DNA from: Mycogone perniciosa
Taxonomy: Eukaryota; Ascomycota; Sordariomycetes; Hypocreales; Hypocreaceae
DNA: 64,000 nt
Assembly (NCBI GenBank): GCA_025331125.1
Contig: JAOALB010000016.1
Coordinates: 62,001-126,000 of the forward strand
Direction: 5' to 3'
The position numbers and the translations under genes were made by a program. The stretch's first letter is position 1; each line of letters opens with the position of its first letter. The notes below the pieces were generated by a model, which did not search any database, had not been told where the DNA came from, and saw only the letters and a list, made by a program, of their open reading frames with translations. This document shows positions 12,936-23,760 of this stretch, in pieces.

Positions 12936-13401
12936 GCGTTCTTTTGGACAACGGATGGAATCTCTTATGGTATTGCCTGGGAAAGATGGAAACAGAGGGT
13001 CTTGTCAACTTATATACCTAATTTTAATTAGACAATAGAGGAGGAATAGACATTTCTTAATCACTAATACTATTAGACTCACTATCAGAGACATAGAAGT
13101 CATCTCAGCATTGAATGCGGGGCATCAGCGCCTGATCGGCGTGGCGGCCCCGCCTTAAGCCGCTGTACGCCGGAATGGGGAGCTTCAGGTTCCGTCCAAA
13201 AGGTCCTCCCACCAAACCCCAATACTATTTGCTTCTCCGCACTCGATGCTCCCTCACCGTCCCCCTCTTCATCTTCTCACAAACGTGCCCATTGTCTGCA
13301 TGATCTGTCCCGCAACAAGACGGCCGAGGACAGCAATCCAGTCTCTGTTCAGAATCAGATCAGCCTCTATAGCCCGTCCGTTTTCTACTACGACCTCCAC
13401 C
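12936..13401. other. RTA1-like 3' region and aminopeptidase 5' leader
   Basis: The tail of the RTA1-like transcript and the promoter/leader of the M18 gene. In-frame ATGs at 13246 and 13300 open an Arg/Ser-rich extension onto the M18 frame (see that entry). No other feature was recognised. Confidence 0.5.
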
Positions 13402-14977
13402 ATGGCTCCCCCGCAGGCCGCACTCGACTTTATTGACTTTGTCAACGCCTCTCCTACTCGTATGTGTCCCAGCAGCCGGCGTCATTTGGGCCTATCTCGA
13501 GGTGTCTCTGCACTGGGCAGATGTTGCTGACATGTCTTTCTCTTGTTGCATACACACAGCCTACCACGCCGTCCAATCTGCCGCCGCCCGCTTCGAGGAA
13601 GCCGGCTTCACCCTCATCCGCGAACGAGACTCTTGGGCATCGATCCTGCACCCTGGCGGCAAATACTACCTCACCCGAAATGGCTCCTCCATCGTTGCCT
13701 TCACTATCGGCCGCAAGTGGCGTCCCGGTAACCCCGTTGCCATCGTCGGCGCCCACACTGACTCCCCCTGCCTGCGAATCAAGCCTGTTTCCAAGAAGAA
13801 CAACGTCGGTTATCTGCAAGTGGGCGTTGAGACATACGGCGGCGGTATCTGGCACTCGTGGTTCGATCGCGACCTGAGCATTGCTGGTAGGGTGTTGGTC
13901 CGCGAGGGCGACAACATTGTTCAGAAGCTGGTCAAGATTGACAAGCCACTGTTGCGGATCCCAACGCTGGCTATTCATTTGCACAGGCAGACCAACTTCG
14001 ACCCCAACAAGGAGATCGAGCTGTTCCCCATTGCTGGCCTTGCTGCCGCGGAGCTGAACAAGGGCGTCAAGGACCTGGAGATCAAGGATGACGCCGAGGA
14101 GGACGAAGACTTTAAGCCCCTCGAAAAGATGACGACACGCCATCACCCAGCAATCCTCGACATCGTCGCAAGCCAACTGGGTGCCGATGTTTCGGCCATT
14201 GTTGACTTCGAGCTCACCCTCTATGATACCCAGAAGTCATGCATCGGAGGCATCAACGATGAGTTCATCTTCTCGCCCCGTCTGGACAACCTTGGCATGA
14301 CCTATTGTTCCGTCATGGGCCTCATCTCGTCCGTCAAGGAGAGCGACGCCCTCGATAACGACTCGACCATCCGCCTGACCGTTTGCTTCGACCACGAGGA
14401 GATTGGCTCCGAGTCTGCCCAGGGTGCGCACTCCAACTTGCTGCCTTCGGTGCTGCGCCGCTTGTCAGCCCTCCCCGGGAACCGCGACACTGCTAGTGAT
14501 GCGAGCTACGAGCAGGTCCACCACGACGGCGAGGAGTCGACGGCCTATGAGCAGACACTGTCGCGCTCGTTCCTTGTCTCTGCCGACATGGCACACGCCG
14601 TGCACCCCAACTACGCTGGCAAGTACGAGGCGTCTCACCAGCCGGCCATCAACGGCGGCACCGTCATCAAGGTCAACGCCAACCAGCGCTACGCAACCAA
14701 CTCCCCTGGTATCGTGCTCCTGCAGGAGTGTGCTCGCAACGCCGGTGTTCCGCTGCAGCTCTTCGTCGTCCGCAACGACTCACCCTGCGGCAGCACCATC
14801 GGCCCCGGCCTGGCAGCCAAGCTGGGCATGCGCACGCTCGATCTGGGCAACCCGCAGCTTAGCATGCACAGCATTCGCGAGACGGGCGGAACGGCTGATG
14901 TGGAGCACGCCGTGAAGCTATTTGACCAGTTTTTCGAAAGCTATGGCCAGATTGAGCCCAGGATTTTGGTTGATTAG
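13402..14977 (+). CDS. ape4: Aspartyl aminopeptidase, M18 metallopeptidase
   Basis: Removes N-terminal Asp/Glu from peptides; dizinc M18 enzyme like mammalian DNPEP and yeast Ape4. Exons 13402-13459 and 13560-14977, intron GTATGT...ACACAG of 100 nt, 491 aa from MAPPQAALDF. Metal and catalytic residues are present: H85 in GAHTDSP, D262 in RLDNLGM, E299/E300 in FDHEEIGSES, D362 in ADMAHAVHPN, and H456 in LSMHSIRE. The ATG at 13402 has an optimal context (CACCATGGC) and gives the family's normal length. The same frame stays open upstream to ATGs at 13300 and 13246. From 13300 the extension (35 extra residues before MAPP, rich in Arg/Ser with an RPFSTTTST end and no acidic residues) looks like a mitochondrial presequence. 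Both cytosolic and mitochondrial forms are therefore possible. Its 3' end faces the Whi5-like gene. Confidence 0.93.
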
Positions 14978-15410
14978 GAGATGGGGTGGAACGGAAACTA
15001 TGACGGCGTTGAGAGGAATTTCGGATGAGCATGAGGCATGGGCATGAGGTATATTGGATTGATGACGAAGTGTGTTGGTTCGGGCGTCGGGTTTGGATTG
15101 GAACTGATGGGTACAGATGAAACATGTATATAGCAAGCAAGTCGCGATAGGCTGATGCTGAACATGGCCAACGCGTGCAGAAAGGTAGAATAACCAGATT
15201 CTATTATTGAGTAAAGTTGTCATTCATTCCTAGTGATACAACAGGCGACTAGAATACACTCTAATCGTACATCCACGGAGTAAATCCTGGACAAAAAAGC
15301 TCATCCATCCATAACAACCGCCTATGGTGGTTTATAGTAGAGCCTATACGTCGTTCCCTTTGCTCCGTATAGTATATCATCTCATCTCCTGCTACATTGC
15401 AGAGATATCA
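14978..15410. other. Convergent intergenic region
   Basis: 433 bp between two facing stop codons (M18 aminopeptidase on plus, Whi5-like on minus). It must hold both 3' UTRs and terminators. No gene seen. Confidence 0.5.
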
Positions 15411-16380
15411 TTAACCATCCAATCGTCTTAGCCCTAACCGTCCACCCGCCGCCCGTCCCGCCATCAACACTCCTCCACCATCTTGTAATAACGGACTCGG
15501 CCGCAACATCCCAGCAGCCGCCACAGCAGCCGCAGCAGCAGGTATCAAGCCCCGAGTCCTCTCCACATCACTCTCCCCATTCTCCGGCTCCTCGCTCGTA
15601 GCCGTATTCGCGTTCGTTTCGACGGACTCCTGTGATGACTGGTGAGGATGGTGGCGGCGCTGTGGAGTAGGCAGCTGCACGCGCGTGGAATCAACGCTGT
15701 GAATGCGCGCGTGCATGCGGCGAGGAGGGAGAGGTTTGCGCTGGAGTTCGGAGAGGGGGATGGTGGTTTGTCCGGTGCGGACTTTGTAGCTCGCGAGGCC
15801 GAGGCGGAGACGGAGGATTTCAGCTTTCTGCAACAACGGTTGTGTCAGTTTCAAGGACAGGATGAATCATGTACATGTATAGTGATTGGGGGGGGGGGGC
15901 GTAGCAGTACTTCTCTTGCTTGCTCCCTCGTCAATGCTCGCGGCCTTGTCACGGGTATCCTCCCCACAAGATCTGGTTCCGTCGCTGTCGTCGCCCACGA
16001 GGCGTCCCCCGCGGAAGAATCAAACATCGAGCTCGCATCCGGACTCTGGGACCTCGACCGCGTTGACTGCTAACACGCCAGCATCATTAGCCAATGCGTT
16101 GATTGCACACAGCAACAAGAACAGCAAGTGACAAGCAAGAAAGTCAAGGACCTACCACATCGACACACGTCTTCTTCACAATCGGACTCCCATCGTCCTC
16201 CGCAGCTCGCTTCCTCCCCACCGGCGTGTCCTTCAGAGGACTGCTCCGCAGCAGAGCCGAGGGCGTCAGCATCAGCTTGTTGCTGCCCATGGGCGAACTC
16301 ATCATCGTAGGCATCGCGTTCGCGTCGAGAGCAGCCAGCGCGGCGCGTCGCTTAATTGGCGATGAGGAAACAGTATTCAT
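15411..16380 (-). CDS. Whi5/Nrm1-family G1/S transcriptional repressor
   Basis: Three exons: 16156-16380, 15911-16066 and 15411-15827; introns GTAGGT...GCAG (89 nt) and GTACTG...TTGCAG (83 nt); 798 nt, 265 aa. The joined sequence reads LTREQARE|KAEILRLRLG, then LASYKVRTGQTTIPLSELQ, which is the Whi5-like box used by yeast Whi5, Nrm1 and fission-yeast Whi5/Nrm1 to bind SBF/MBF transcription complexes. The N-terminal 75 residues contain many minimal CDK sites: S7-P (SPIK, full consensus), S29-P, T39-P, S47-P, T52-P and S65-P, plus basic patches (KRR, GRKRAAED), fitting phospho-inactivation by G1 cyclin-CDK. The C-terminus is low complexity with an Ala run. It starts at MNTVSSSPIKRR; the longer open frame upstream lacks this character. 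Whether it is Whi5-like or Nrm1-like in timing cannot be judged. Confidence 0.83.
15828..15910 (-). other. Intron 2 of the Whi5-like gene, with 12-nt homopolymer
   Basis: 83-nt intron with donor GTACTG and acceptor TTGCAG. It contains an uninterrupted run of 12 G on the plus strand (15888-15899), C on the sense strand. The reading frame across the junction (LTREQARE|KAEILRLR) supports the splice. Confidence 0.7.
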
Positions 16381-17764
16381 GGGCTGCTCTGCGTAGAAGT
16401 AGTAGTGGGAAGGATGAAAAACCCCCCGCGCCGGCAAGAGGGTGATTTGGTGGCAGCAATATGTATGCAGTAGATACGTGGCGGCGTGTTGTAAATCGCG
16501 AAGCTGGGGGGAGAGATAATGAGAGAGAGAGGGGAGGCTGGTTCTCACAATCGATATGCCCACACTATAATTCGCAAGTCCGCCAACGACGCCGTTCGCG
16601 ATATTCACTCTTCCTACGTCTTCTGTCCTTCTTTGCAGAAAATATATACTACTATATAAAATAAAATGAAGCCCCGAATAAAGCTCTCAAAGGACACTCA
16701 ACAATCAATGGGTTACAAAAAGACACACAACTCCAAGAAAGCAGTATCACTACTGCTACGGAGTACGGAGTACGGAGTAATAGAGCACTACTATTAATCG
16801 GAAAAGCCCCACAACGCGGCACGCCAAACCCACGCGCACCGTTTCCCAGGCCTTTCTATTTACATATTTCCTCTTCTGGCTTAGCCCCGATAGCTTTCTG
16901 TTGTGTGCCGCGTTTCTTCGTCACGAACCATGTTGGTGGATCCCTCCCATTCCCTACTAGGCTTAGCTCTCCCGTGGACTGGGGAATATTCGCATTGTCA
17001 GGGTCCTTCTGGAATCCGGAGACGGCGGAATGTCCCCGCTAAAGACAAAACAAAACATAATACGGAGTACATGAAACAAAACAATAGGCACGCGTCACGA
17101 CAAAGTCTTGTCTGAATTGTGATCCAAAACATGTTTTTCTCTAACTGTATCTCATCAATCATGGAATGCTGCTAGCTAGGCAGGCGTCCCAGAGATAGCT
17201 GAATTACTACGTAAAACCTCAATTCTTGTGCTCCTTGACGACCGTAACAATGCAATACAGGACCAATCGGTCAACTCTAAAATACCAAAAAGACTCTGAA
17301 TTGCCACATCCTCCCTCCCCAGACCTGGATTATAGGCAACGGGTATTGTCCACCTGTACAGCAATGTTCACCACGTTCCGTTCGTGAAAAGAAAAGCAAC
17401 ACAAAGCACCTTCACCAGTTTCCACTCCGTGGCATCCGTTGCTGCTCAGCCCTTCCTCAACGCCAGCGCTAGCCCTTCCATCCATCCACCAGGACGTCCT
17501 AGCTCCGAGTTTTTTTAATATCCTCTCCAGCTCTGTCCAATAAACAATCGCTTTCCCATCCGTCGTGTCGTAAAGTTGGGTATATATCCTGGGACCTTTG
17601 CTCCAAACAAAAAGCGAAAAGGGTGAAAGAAAAAACAAGAATAACAACTCCTTTGCCACACTTGCTCGTGCCTTTAGCCATTCGCAAATACGGTCCCGCA
17701 TTCGAAAAAAAAAGACAACAAAATTCATAGCCATCGAAAGTCTTCATCTTCTCTTTCTCTTCCT
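16381..17764. other. Intergenic: Whi5-like promoter and med15 3' region
   Basis: Right-hand part is downstream of the med15 stop; left-hand part is upstream of the Whi5-like start. A TATA-rich patch lies at 16645-16665. A three-unit overlapping TACGGAGTA array sits at 16757-16779 and a further copy at 17061. No gene recognised. Confidence 0.5.
16757..16779. repeat. Three-unit same-orientation GTAC array
   Basis: TACGGAGTA three times head-to-tail with shared TA ends, period 7. It lies about 380 bp upstream of the Whi5-like start codon. Confidence 0.88.
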
Positions 17765-20700
17765 TCAACTAGTGTCCATGGAGTAGAATGTGGTATCAAA
17801 TTGAAATGGCTTTGAGAAATCAGTATGAAGGTCGTCCCAGTCTGGTGCGACGCCAGATGTGTCTAGGAGAAGAGTTGGGTCAAGAGTCCCATTGGCTCCC
17901 TCCAGCGACGCCAGACCGTTATTCTCTAGGCTGGCATGAGTGAAGTCCAGGAGGAGATCAGTATCGACATGTTGCCAGTTCATATCAATGTCGAGTGCAG
18001 CACTCTCAGAGATGTCGCTATTTGGCTCGCTAGACCCACTGTCTTTGCTTGATCCCGGTGTGTCTTTTGGTGTGAACGATCTATACATGTTCGCCTCAGC
18101 AACAATGTTCGGCAGCCCATTCTCGAAACCCAGATTCTGAAGCAACGTCTGAGGGTCAATTGTAGAACTAGCCCAGGGGTCCGCGGGGCCAATCGTTGTG
18201 ACAACTTCCATCTGCTTTCCGTCTCCTGCCTTTGGCGTGGCTTCTGTCTTGAGACCAGACTTTCCGTCCTGGGTCTTATTCATGGCGCTTCCTGATCTCT
18301 TCATGGCTGTACCATCCAGCGACATTGGTGTACCGAGGTTTCCAGGGGTCAGGCCTTGTTTCGACGTCGACACGCTCATGGCTGGTGCAACTTCACTAAG
18401 CCTCTGATCCTTCTTGACAGTGCCGTCAGGCTCCAGGCCTAGAGCCAGGGCAAGGTTCTCCTGCACAAACCTGATCGGGTCCTCCTTGGGCTTGGTGTGC
18501 TCTTCCACCACATGATTCTGAAGAGCTTGTTCGTTAGGGAAGCCAATGGTTGACATGTCACAATCAGACTCGGTGCAAACGAAAACGGGCTTTGACGGTG
18601 CTTGTACGCGTCGCATATCCGGTGAGCCGTTCTTGCTAATCTGTGGCGAGGGAGTGGCTGCTTGCGGCGTCTGACCGGACGATTGGCCTGTAACCTTCTG
18701 CTTCTTGCGGGCAGGGGGTAGCTGCAAGTTGATATCCTTCTGTTTGCCTGCATAGCTGGGATTACCGTGAGGTGATGTTGCTCCGAACGGGAAAGGCGGC
18801 TGCGTTGTGGTTGGTGCCGGAGGCACCTGGTTCGCTTTAGCCGTTGCTTTCTGTTGGTTCATCTTGTTGAGCGCCTGTGTGTTCTTCTCGAGGTTAGCAG
18901 CGTTCAAAGGAGCCGGCTGGGCCGTTTGAGGCTTTTGCTGTGGTTGTTGCTGTTGCTGCTGCTGTGGTATCTGAGCTACCTGGGCCTGTGGTGTGCTCTG
19001 TTGTTGTTGCTGCTGCTGCACTTGTCCGCCTGGCTTCACCATGTTGCGGCCGAACATGGCTAGGTCTTTTACCATACTCTCGAGCATGCCGCGCGTCTGA
19101 TCAAGTTCCGATGACCGAATGCTGAAGGTATCTTTGAGAACACTCATTGACTCTCCATCAACAAATTGTCGGATAAGGCGCAGTCGCTACATAATGTTAG
19201 CATGATCCGATCGAGCAAAAAGAAAGGGATAAGCTATGCTTACTGTTCTGAAAAACATCCTGGCACGCGCATCGTCTCTAGTAAGCGCGTACCACCTGCT
19301 CAGTCCACGTCCGACCTTGCTCATGTCTACGACCATCTTCTTCAACTTGGCTCCAGTCTCTGCAAGCTCATGAGGAGGCATCGGAACATCAGGCATAATT
19401 TCCTGGGCAAACTGCTTCTGCTCCTCTTGACCGATCATCTTGAGACGGTTCAGCGCTTCTGACCCGGCTCCCTGGAGGGTCTTATTAAACTGCTGCATCT
19501 TCATCTGTTCGTATCGAGCTCGTTGTTCGGGGGTTAGAGCGGCTTCTTGTTGAGGTGTAAGCTGTGGCGGGAACTGAGGAGTCGGCTTCTGCTGCGCCTG
19601 TTGCTGTTGAGGTTGCTGATTTGGCTGTGATGCCGGTCGTGGGGCAGGACCAGCAGGTTTCGCGCTCACAACATCAGCCGCATCATCTGGATTGGGACGC
19701 TTGAGATTCTTGGGGGGTTGAGGTCGGTTATTGCGTGCCTGGTTCTGATCCGGAGTTGTGTTGGGCTGCTGTTTCTGACCCCCCACTTGCATGATAGCCG
19801 TTTGGCCCATGACATTTGGTGCCGGCTGCGCCTGTGGTTGGGGAGTACGATTCGGCTGCGGGGGTTGCTGAAGCTGCACGGGTCCTTGAGTGCCAGCCAT
19901 TGGATTCAGTCCAGGCTGCTGCTGATTCTGCGCTGCAAGTTGCGCGGCCTGAGCTTGTTGTTGTGCCCTCAGCTGCTGTTGCTGTTGTGGGGGGAGCTGT
20001 TGCGCCTGCCAGGTATTCCTCTTCATCTGCAAAATCATCTGTCGAAGGTGCTCATCGGGTACATTTGCCAGGCTTGGTTTTTGATTACGGATATGCATCA
20101 TCTCTTGAGGGCTGACCTGGAGGAATTGGGGCGGTATGTTGCCCATAGGTCGCTGTACACCTGGCTGTTGTTGGTTGGGCATCTGGCTGCCCGGAGGCGC
20201 CGTTGCCATTGCAGGATTCATGTTTGGATTCTGAGCAGCCTGTTGTGGCATAGATGCCCGTCTATGTTGCATAGCCATCTGGAATTGATTCTGCTGAATC
20301 GTGGCGAGCCGATTGCGGATATTGGGCGGAAGAGCATTGTTCTGGCTGATCCACTGTTTTAGGTCCTTCCACTTCTTCACCTCCAAAGGCAACTGACCAA
20401 TTTGGCCAACGACATTAGCGGGAAGTTCCATAGAGTCCATCAGTTGCTGGAAGTTGTTCTGAACAGGCATACGACCCATTTGCATCGGTTGCTGCGGGTT
20501 GCCTGCTCCAGTGGGGTTAGGCTGTGGCATACCCTGAGGACCCGGGGCACCAGCCATGTTGGCCGCCATCTGGCCAAACTGATTCTGTGGACGGTTGGCC
20601 ATCTGATTGGGCATCATCTGGCTGCCATTCATGGCCATCTGTTCCTGGCGCTGGCTCTGCCATCTCCGCATGACTTCATTAAGCTTGTCCGGCGGAAGGC

Positions 20701-22378
20701 CGTTGATAGTCTGCCTCTGCTCCGGTGTCATGTTGGCAAGCATGTTGTTGAATACTTGGTTGTTCGGTCTTTGGATGCCCTGGTTGAATCGTTGGTCACC
20801 GAACTGAATGCCACCCTGTGCCATGCCCTGTGCTCCCATCGGATTCATGTTTCCGGATGGCCTTGAAACCGGTGTGTTCAAAGTGTTCATACCAGGACTC
20901 TGCGACGTGGGGATGCCACCGGCCATTTGCTGTTGACTCTGCATCTGTTTCATCTGCGCTTGGGCTTGCAGCTGAGCCTGGGACTGCTGAGCAGCCTGGT
21001 TGATCTTCGCTTGCTGTTGCTGTTGTTGAGCTGCCCGGGGAGTCTGGTTTTGCACTTGCTGGTTGGGAATATTCTGGTTCGCAGGCTGTGGTGTAGCATT
21101 CCTAGCGGCACCATTACTAACTGGCACAACCATCAGGCCTGCTTGCTGAGCCATTAGTCCGTTCAGCTGCTGGTCTTTGATGCTCTCCATATTTGGATTA
21201 AACTGTGTAAAGTCGGGTGTAGGGCCCGCTGCCTGAGCACCATTCATCATACCCTGTCGCTGCTGGAGAGACTGTTGGCTGTGCTGCTGCTGCATCATGG
21301 CAGCCTGTGGGTTATTCTGGTTAGGAGGTCCGCCTGTCTGCTGGAATCGGTTTATTGACGTCTGCTTAAGAGTCTGAAAAGCCTGATTTTGGAACCACCA
21401 CACAAGGGGATCTCTCCCTTGTGCCTGGAACTCAGCCAACTGTTGCGCGGTTAGCTTCGACTGCAAAAGCATTCGCGTCCCAGCCTTCTGCTGGTCTGTG
21501 GTCTGGGCCATCATTTTGGAGGCAAGTTCCATGACCTTATTCTTATCAGTCTGGGTCAGCCTCGCCATCTCATTGAGCATAGGTCTGTTAGGACCACCCG
21601 GCATTCCCATTGCCTGAGGGTTTGGTCCCATTCCACGACCTGCCTGATTACCCATGCCCATGGCCATTTGTTGTTGTTGTTGCTGGAGCAGGAGTTGCTG
21701 TGTCTGTTGCGGTTGTTCAGGCTGCTGTTGCTGGGGAATCTGCGGCGTTTGCATAGGATGCTGGATGTGCTGAAAACTTTGAGGGTTTTGGCCACCACCT
21801 CGACCCATCTGAGCCTGCATCAAGGCCTGGGCTTGAGCTTGCGCGTGAGCAGCTTGCATCTGGGCGTTGACGTTTAGCGCGTTCTGTATATTAGGCTCGT
21901 TTTGTTGTCGCTTCTTGAAAAAGTCCAATGTCTTATTTGCCATGGCTTGATCATATGCTTCCTAAAAAGGTGTGAGTGGGAAGATCGCAGTGAATCACAG
22001 GAGAAAAGCAAACGTACCTTGCTCTGCGACTTGTGGAACACCTCACGCTCAAAGTTTAGCCCGAACTCTGTCGCCCGTCCATAGTCGATGTTGCCCATGG
22101 CCAGGGTGATGTTTGAAATTCTAGGTTTCAAGTCAGTTGAGAATCCAGGTGCCACGAGAGGGGATGCGAAGATGGCATTGCACGTACAGTTCCAGGGTCT
22201 TGCCCATTCGGTCACTGAGGGGGACGTTTGATTGCCATGAAAGGCCATTGGGTGGTGGCATATTCTGCGACAGGTTCTGAAAAACGAGCTGCTGTATGTG
22301 GGTAGTAGCCATGGGCTTTCGCAGCTGCTGGGGCATCATTTGGCCTGCCCCAGCCATGTGCTGCATGTTGGCGGCCAT
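17765..22378 (-). CDS. med15: Mediator of RNA polymerase II, subunit 15
   Basis: Tail-module Mediator subunit (yeast Gal11/Med15) that receives activation domains. Four exons: 22188-22378, 22018-22120, 19244-21961 and 17765-19186; all junctions GT-AG and in phase; 4434 nt, 1477 aa. Residues 1-97 form the KIX-like activator-binding domain (LVFQNLSQNMPPPNGLSW, LSDRMGKTLEL|ISNITLAMGN, then ATEFGLNFEREVF). The middle of about 700 residues is Gln/Asn/Pro/Met-rich with long polyQ runs. A folded region near residues 910-1050 (PDVPMPPHELAETGAKLKKM, RGLSRWYALTRDDARAR, FFRT|RLRLIRQFVDGESMS) matches the fungal Med15 core domain. A C2H2-like pair follows (FVCTESDCDMSTIGFP, then NHVVEEH), with an acidic, hydrophobic C-terminus. 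The start MAANMQHM is the first in-frame ATG; the open frame upstream has none. Confidence 0.93.
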
Positions 22379-23760
22379 GGCCGCTGGAATCCGTGACGAA
22401 CAAGTCCCAGATTGGTTGTGATCAATTGCCAAACCAACGCGTAGGATTGAGGTTGGCAGCCGTCGCAGGAGAGCAATTTAACTCAGGGCGGACACTCTGG
22501 TCGTAGGCGTCTGGAAGAAAAGAAGCCTCCGAAATGTCGTGCACACAAGAGGCGCGGCCGGGCGGATGAACGGGGCGGATACCCTGTAGGTTATCGGCTG
22601 TCTCTTTGACAAAAAGGCAAGTAGCCGTCAAATGTGTTGCAAGGTGCCTAGTGGCCCCCAACACTGTCCATAAAATGGTCGGCGGAGTGCACCTGAGCGA
22701 GAACCGGGGTGTCGTGCAGGAGAGACTCGAGTTGGACAAGCACCTCAGGGCGAGCAATACCGTGGCGTGTGCGATAGCGCGTCGGCGGGATGCGAGGCGC
22801 AAGTGAGTCGGTCGCAACGAGAAGAACAGCCTCACGGACCTCGATCGTGCACTGGTGAGATGAACGACTATCAAGTCAGGGTATTCGTGTCGCCAGCGAT
22901 CGGACTGCGGAGTGGACGTCAAAGGGATCCAGGAAGTGAAGAATCACAGTGAGTATCGTCGATACTGTGTCGGAACAGCGTCAGCGATAGGGGCTGGCAC
23001 GGAAACGGTGTTTGGTTGCTGTGGTGTCGAGGTAGGTTTCCCATCAAGCAGCGGAAAGTCGTCAGAGGGCAGCGAGATGGAGAGGAAGTCTGGGGGAGAG
23101 GTGAGCGGTAACCCAGGAGGGATATTTCGAATTCGAATAGAAAATCGAAGGAAGAATAGAAGAGGTTCCCGCGCCTCAAAAGAATGAAAAAGAAGAGTCG
23201 TTCCGAGGAACAAAGCCGGTCTGGCGACAACTCGGCAAAGGTGGAGGAGGGTGGTGGTGATGGTGATGGTGATGGTGATGGTGGAAAATGAGAAAGCGGG
23301 TGCGGACAAAAACAGAGACAGGCAAGACGGATTACTTCTGGGGGGGCCCTTTCAGGTTCCAGGATTTTGGGGGGGGGGGGTCGACAGAGGAGAGCCTAAT
23401 TCTGTTGCCCCGTTTGGTGGTTGGCTGAAACACCGCCAGACCACCACTGGGCTACCACTGAAAAAAAGGTACGTACCTGTACAGCCTCCAGGTTGGTTGA
23501 TGCCTCCAAGCAAGACGCTGTTGTGAAGCAGCACAACAGACAGCGATGCTGCACCTGACCAGAAGTAGATGGTTGGTGCAGATTGTGATTCTGATGGCGA
23601 CAGTTGTGACTCTGCTGTTCCTAGTGTTAGTAGACAACCGAATGATTGAATGCTGCCGTGTCAAGTCGGACAATGGCGATGCACTAATTGTAGTGAGGAA
23701 GGAAGATGGAGAATGGGGGGCACAACTAGAATATATCACAACCTAGTTGCAAAGTACATT
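22379..23760. other. med15 upstream region, no gene
   Basis: Promoter and leader of med15. It contains a (GGTGAT)n microsatellite at about 23251-23284 and a 12-G homopolymer at 23369-23380. Open frames here overlap one another on both strands without coding character. Confidence 0.5.
23251..23284. repeat. (GGTGAT)n microsatellite
   Basis: Four to five units of a 6-bp repeat GGTGAT flanked by GTGGTGG. It lies about 870 bp upstream of the med15 start, outside any gene I can support. Confidence 0.8.

Noticed and set aside
13454..14176. 240-codon minus-strand frame over the aminopeptidase gene
   Set aside because: Antisense shadow of a well-supported M18 exon.
15642..16073. 143-codon plus-strand frame over the Whi5-like gene
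   Set aside because: Antisense to exons 2 and 3 and crosses the 12-G homopolymer; no domain.
19718..20362. 214-codon plus-strand frame within med15
   Set aside because: Leu/Arg-rich antisense of the Gln-rich Med15 exon, a usual artefact of CAG-rich coding DNA.
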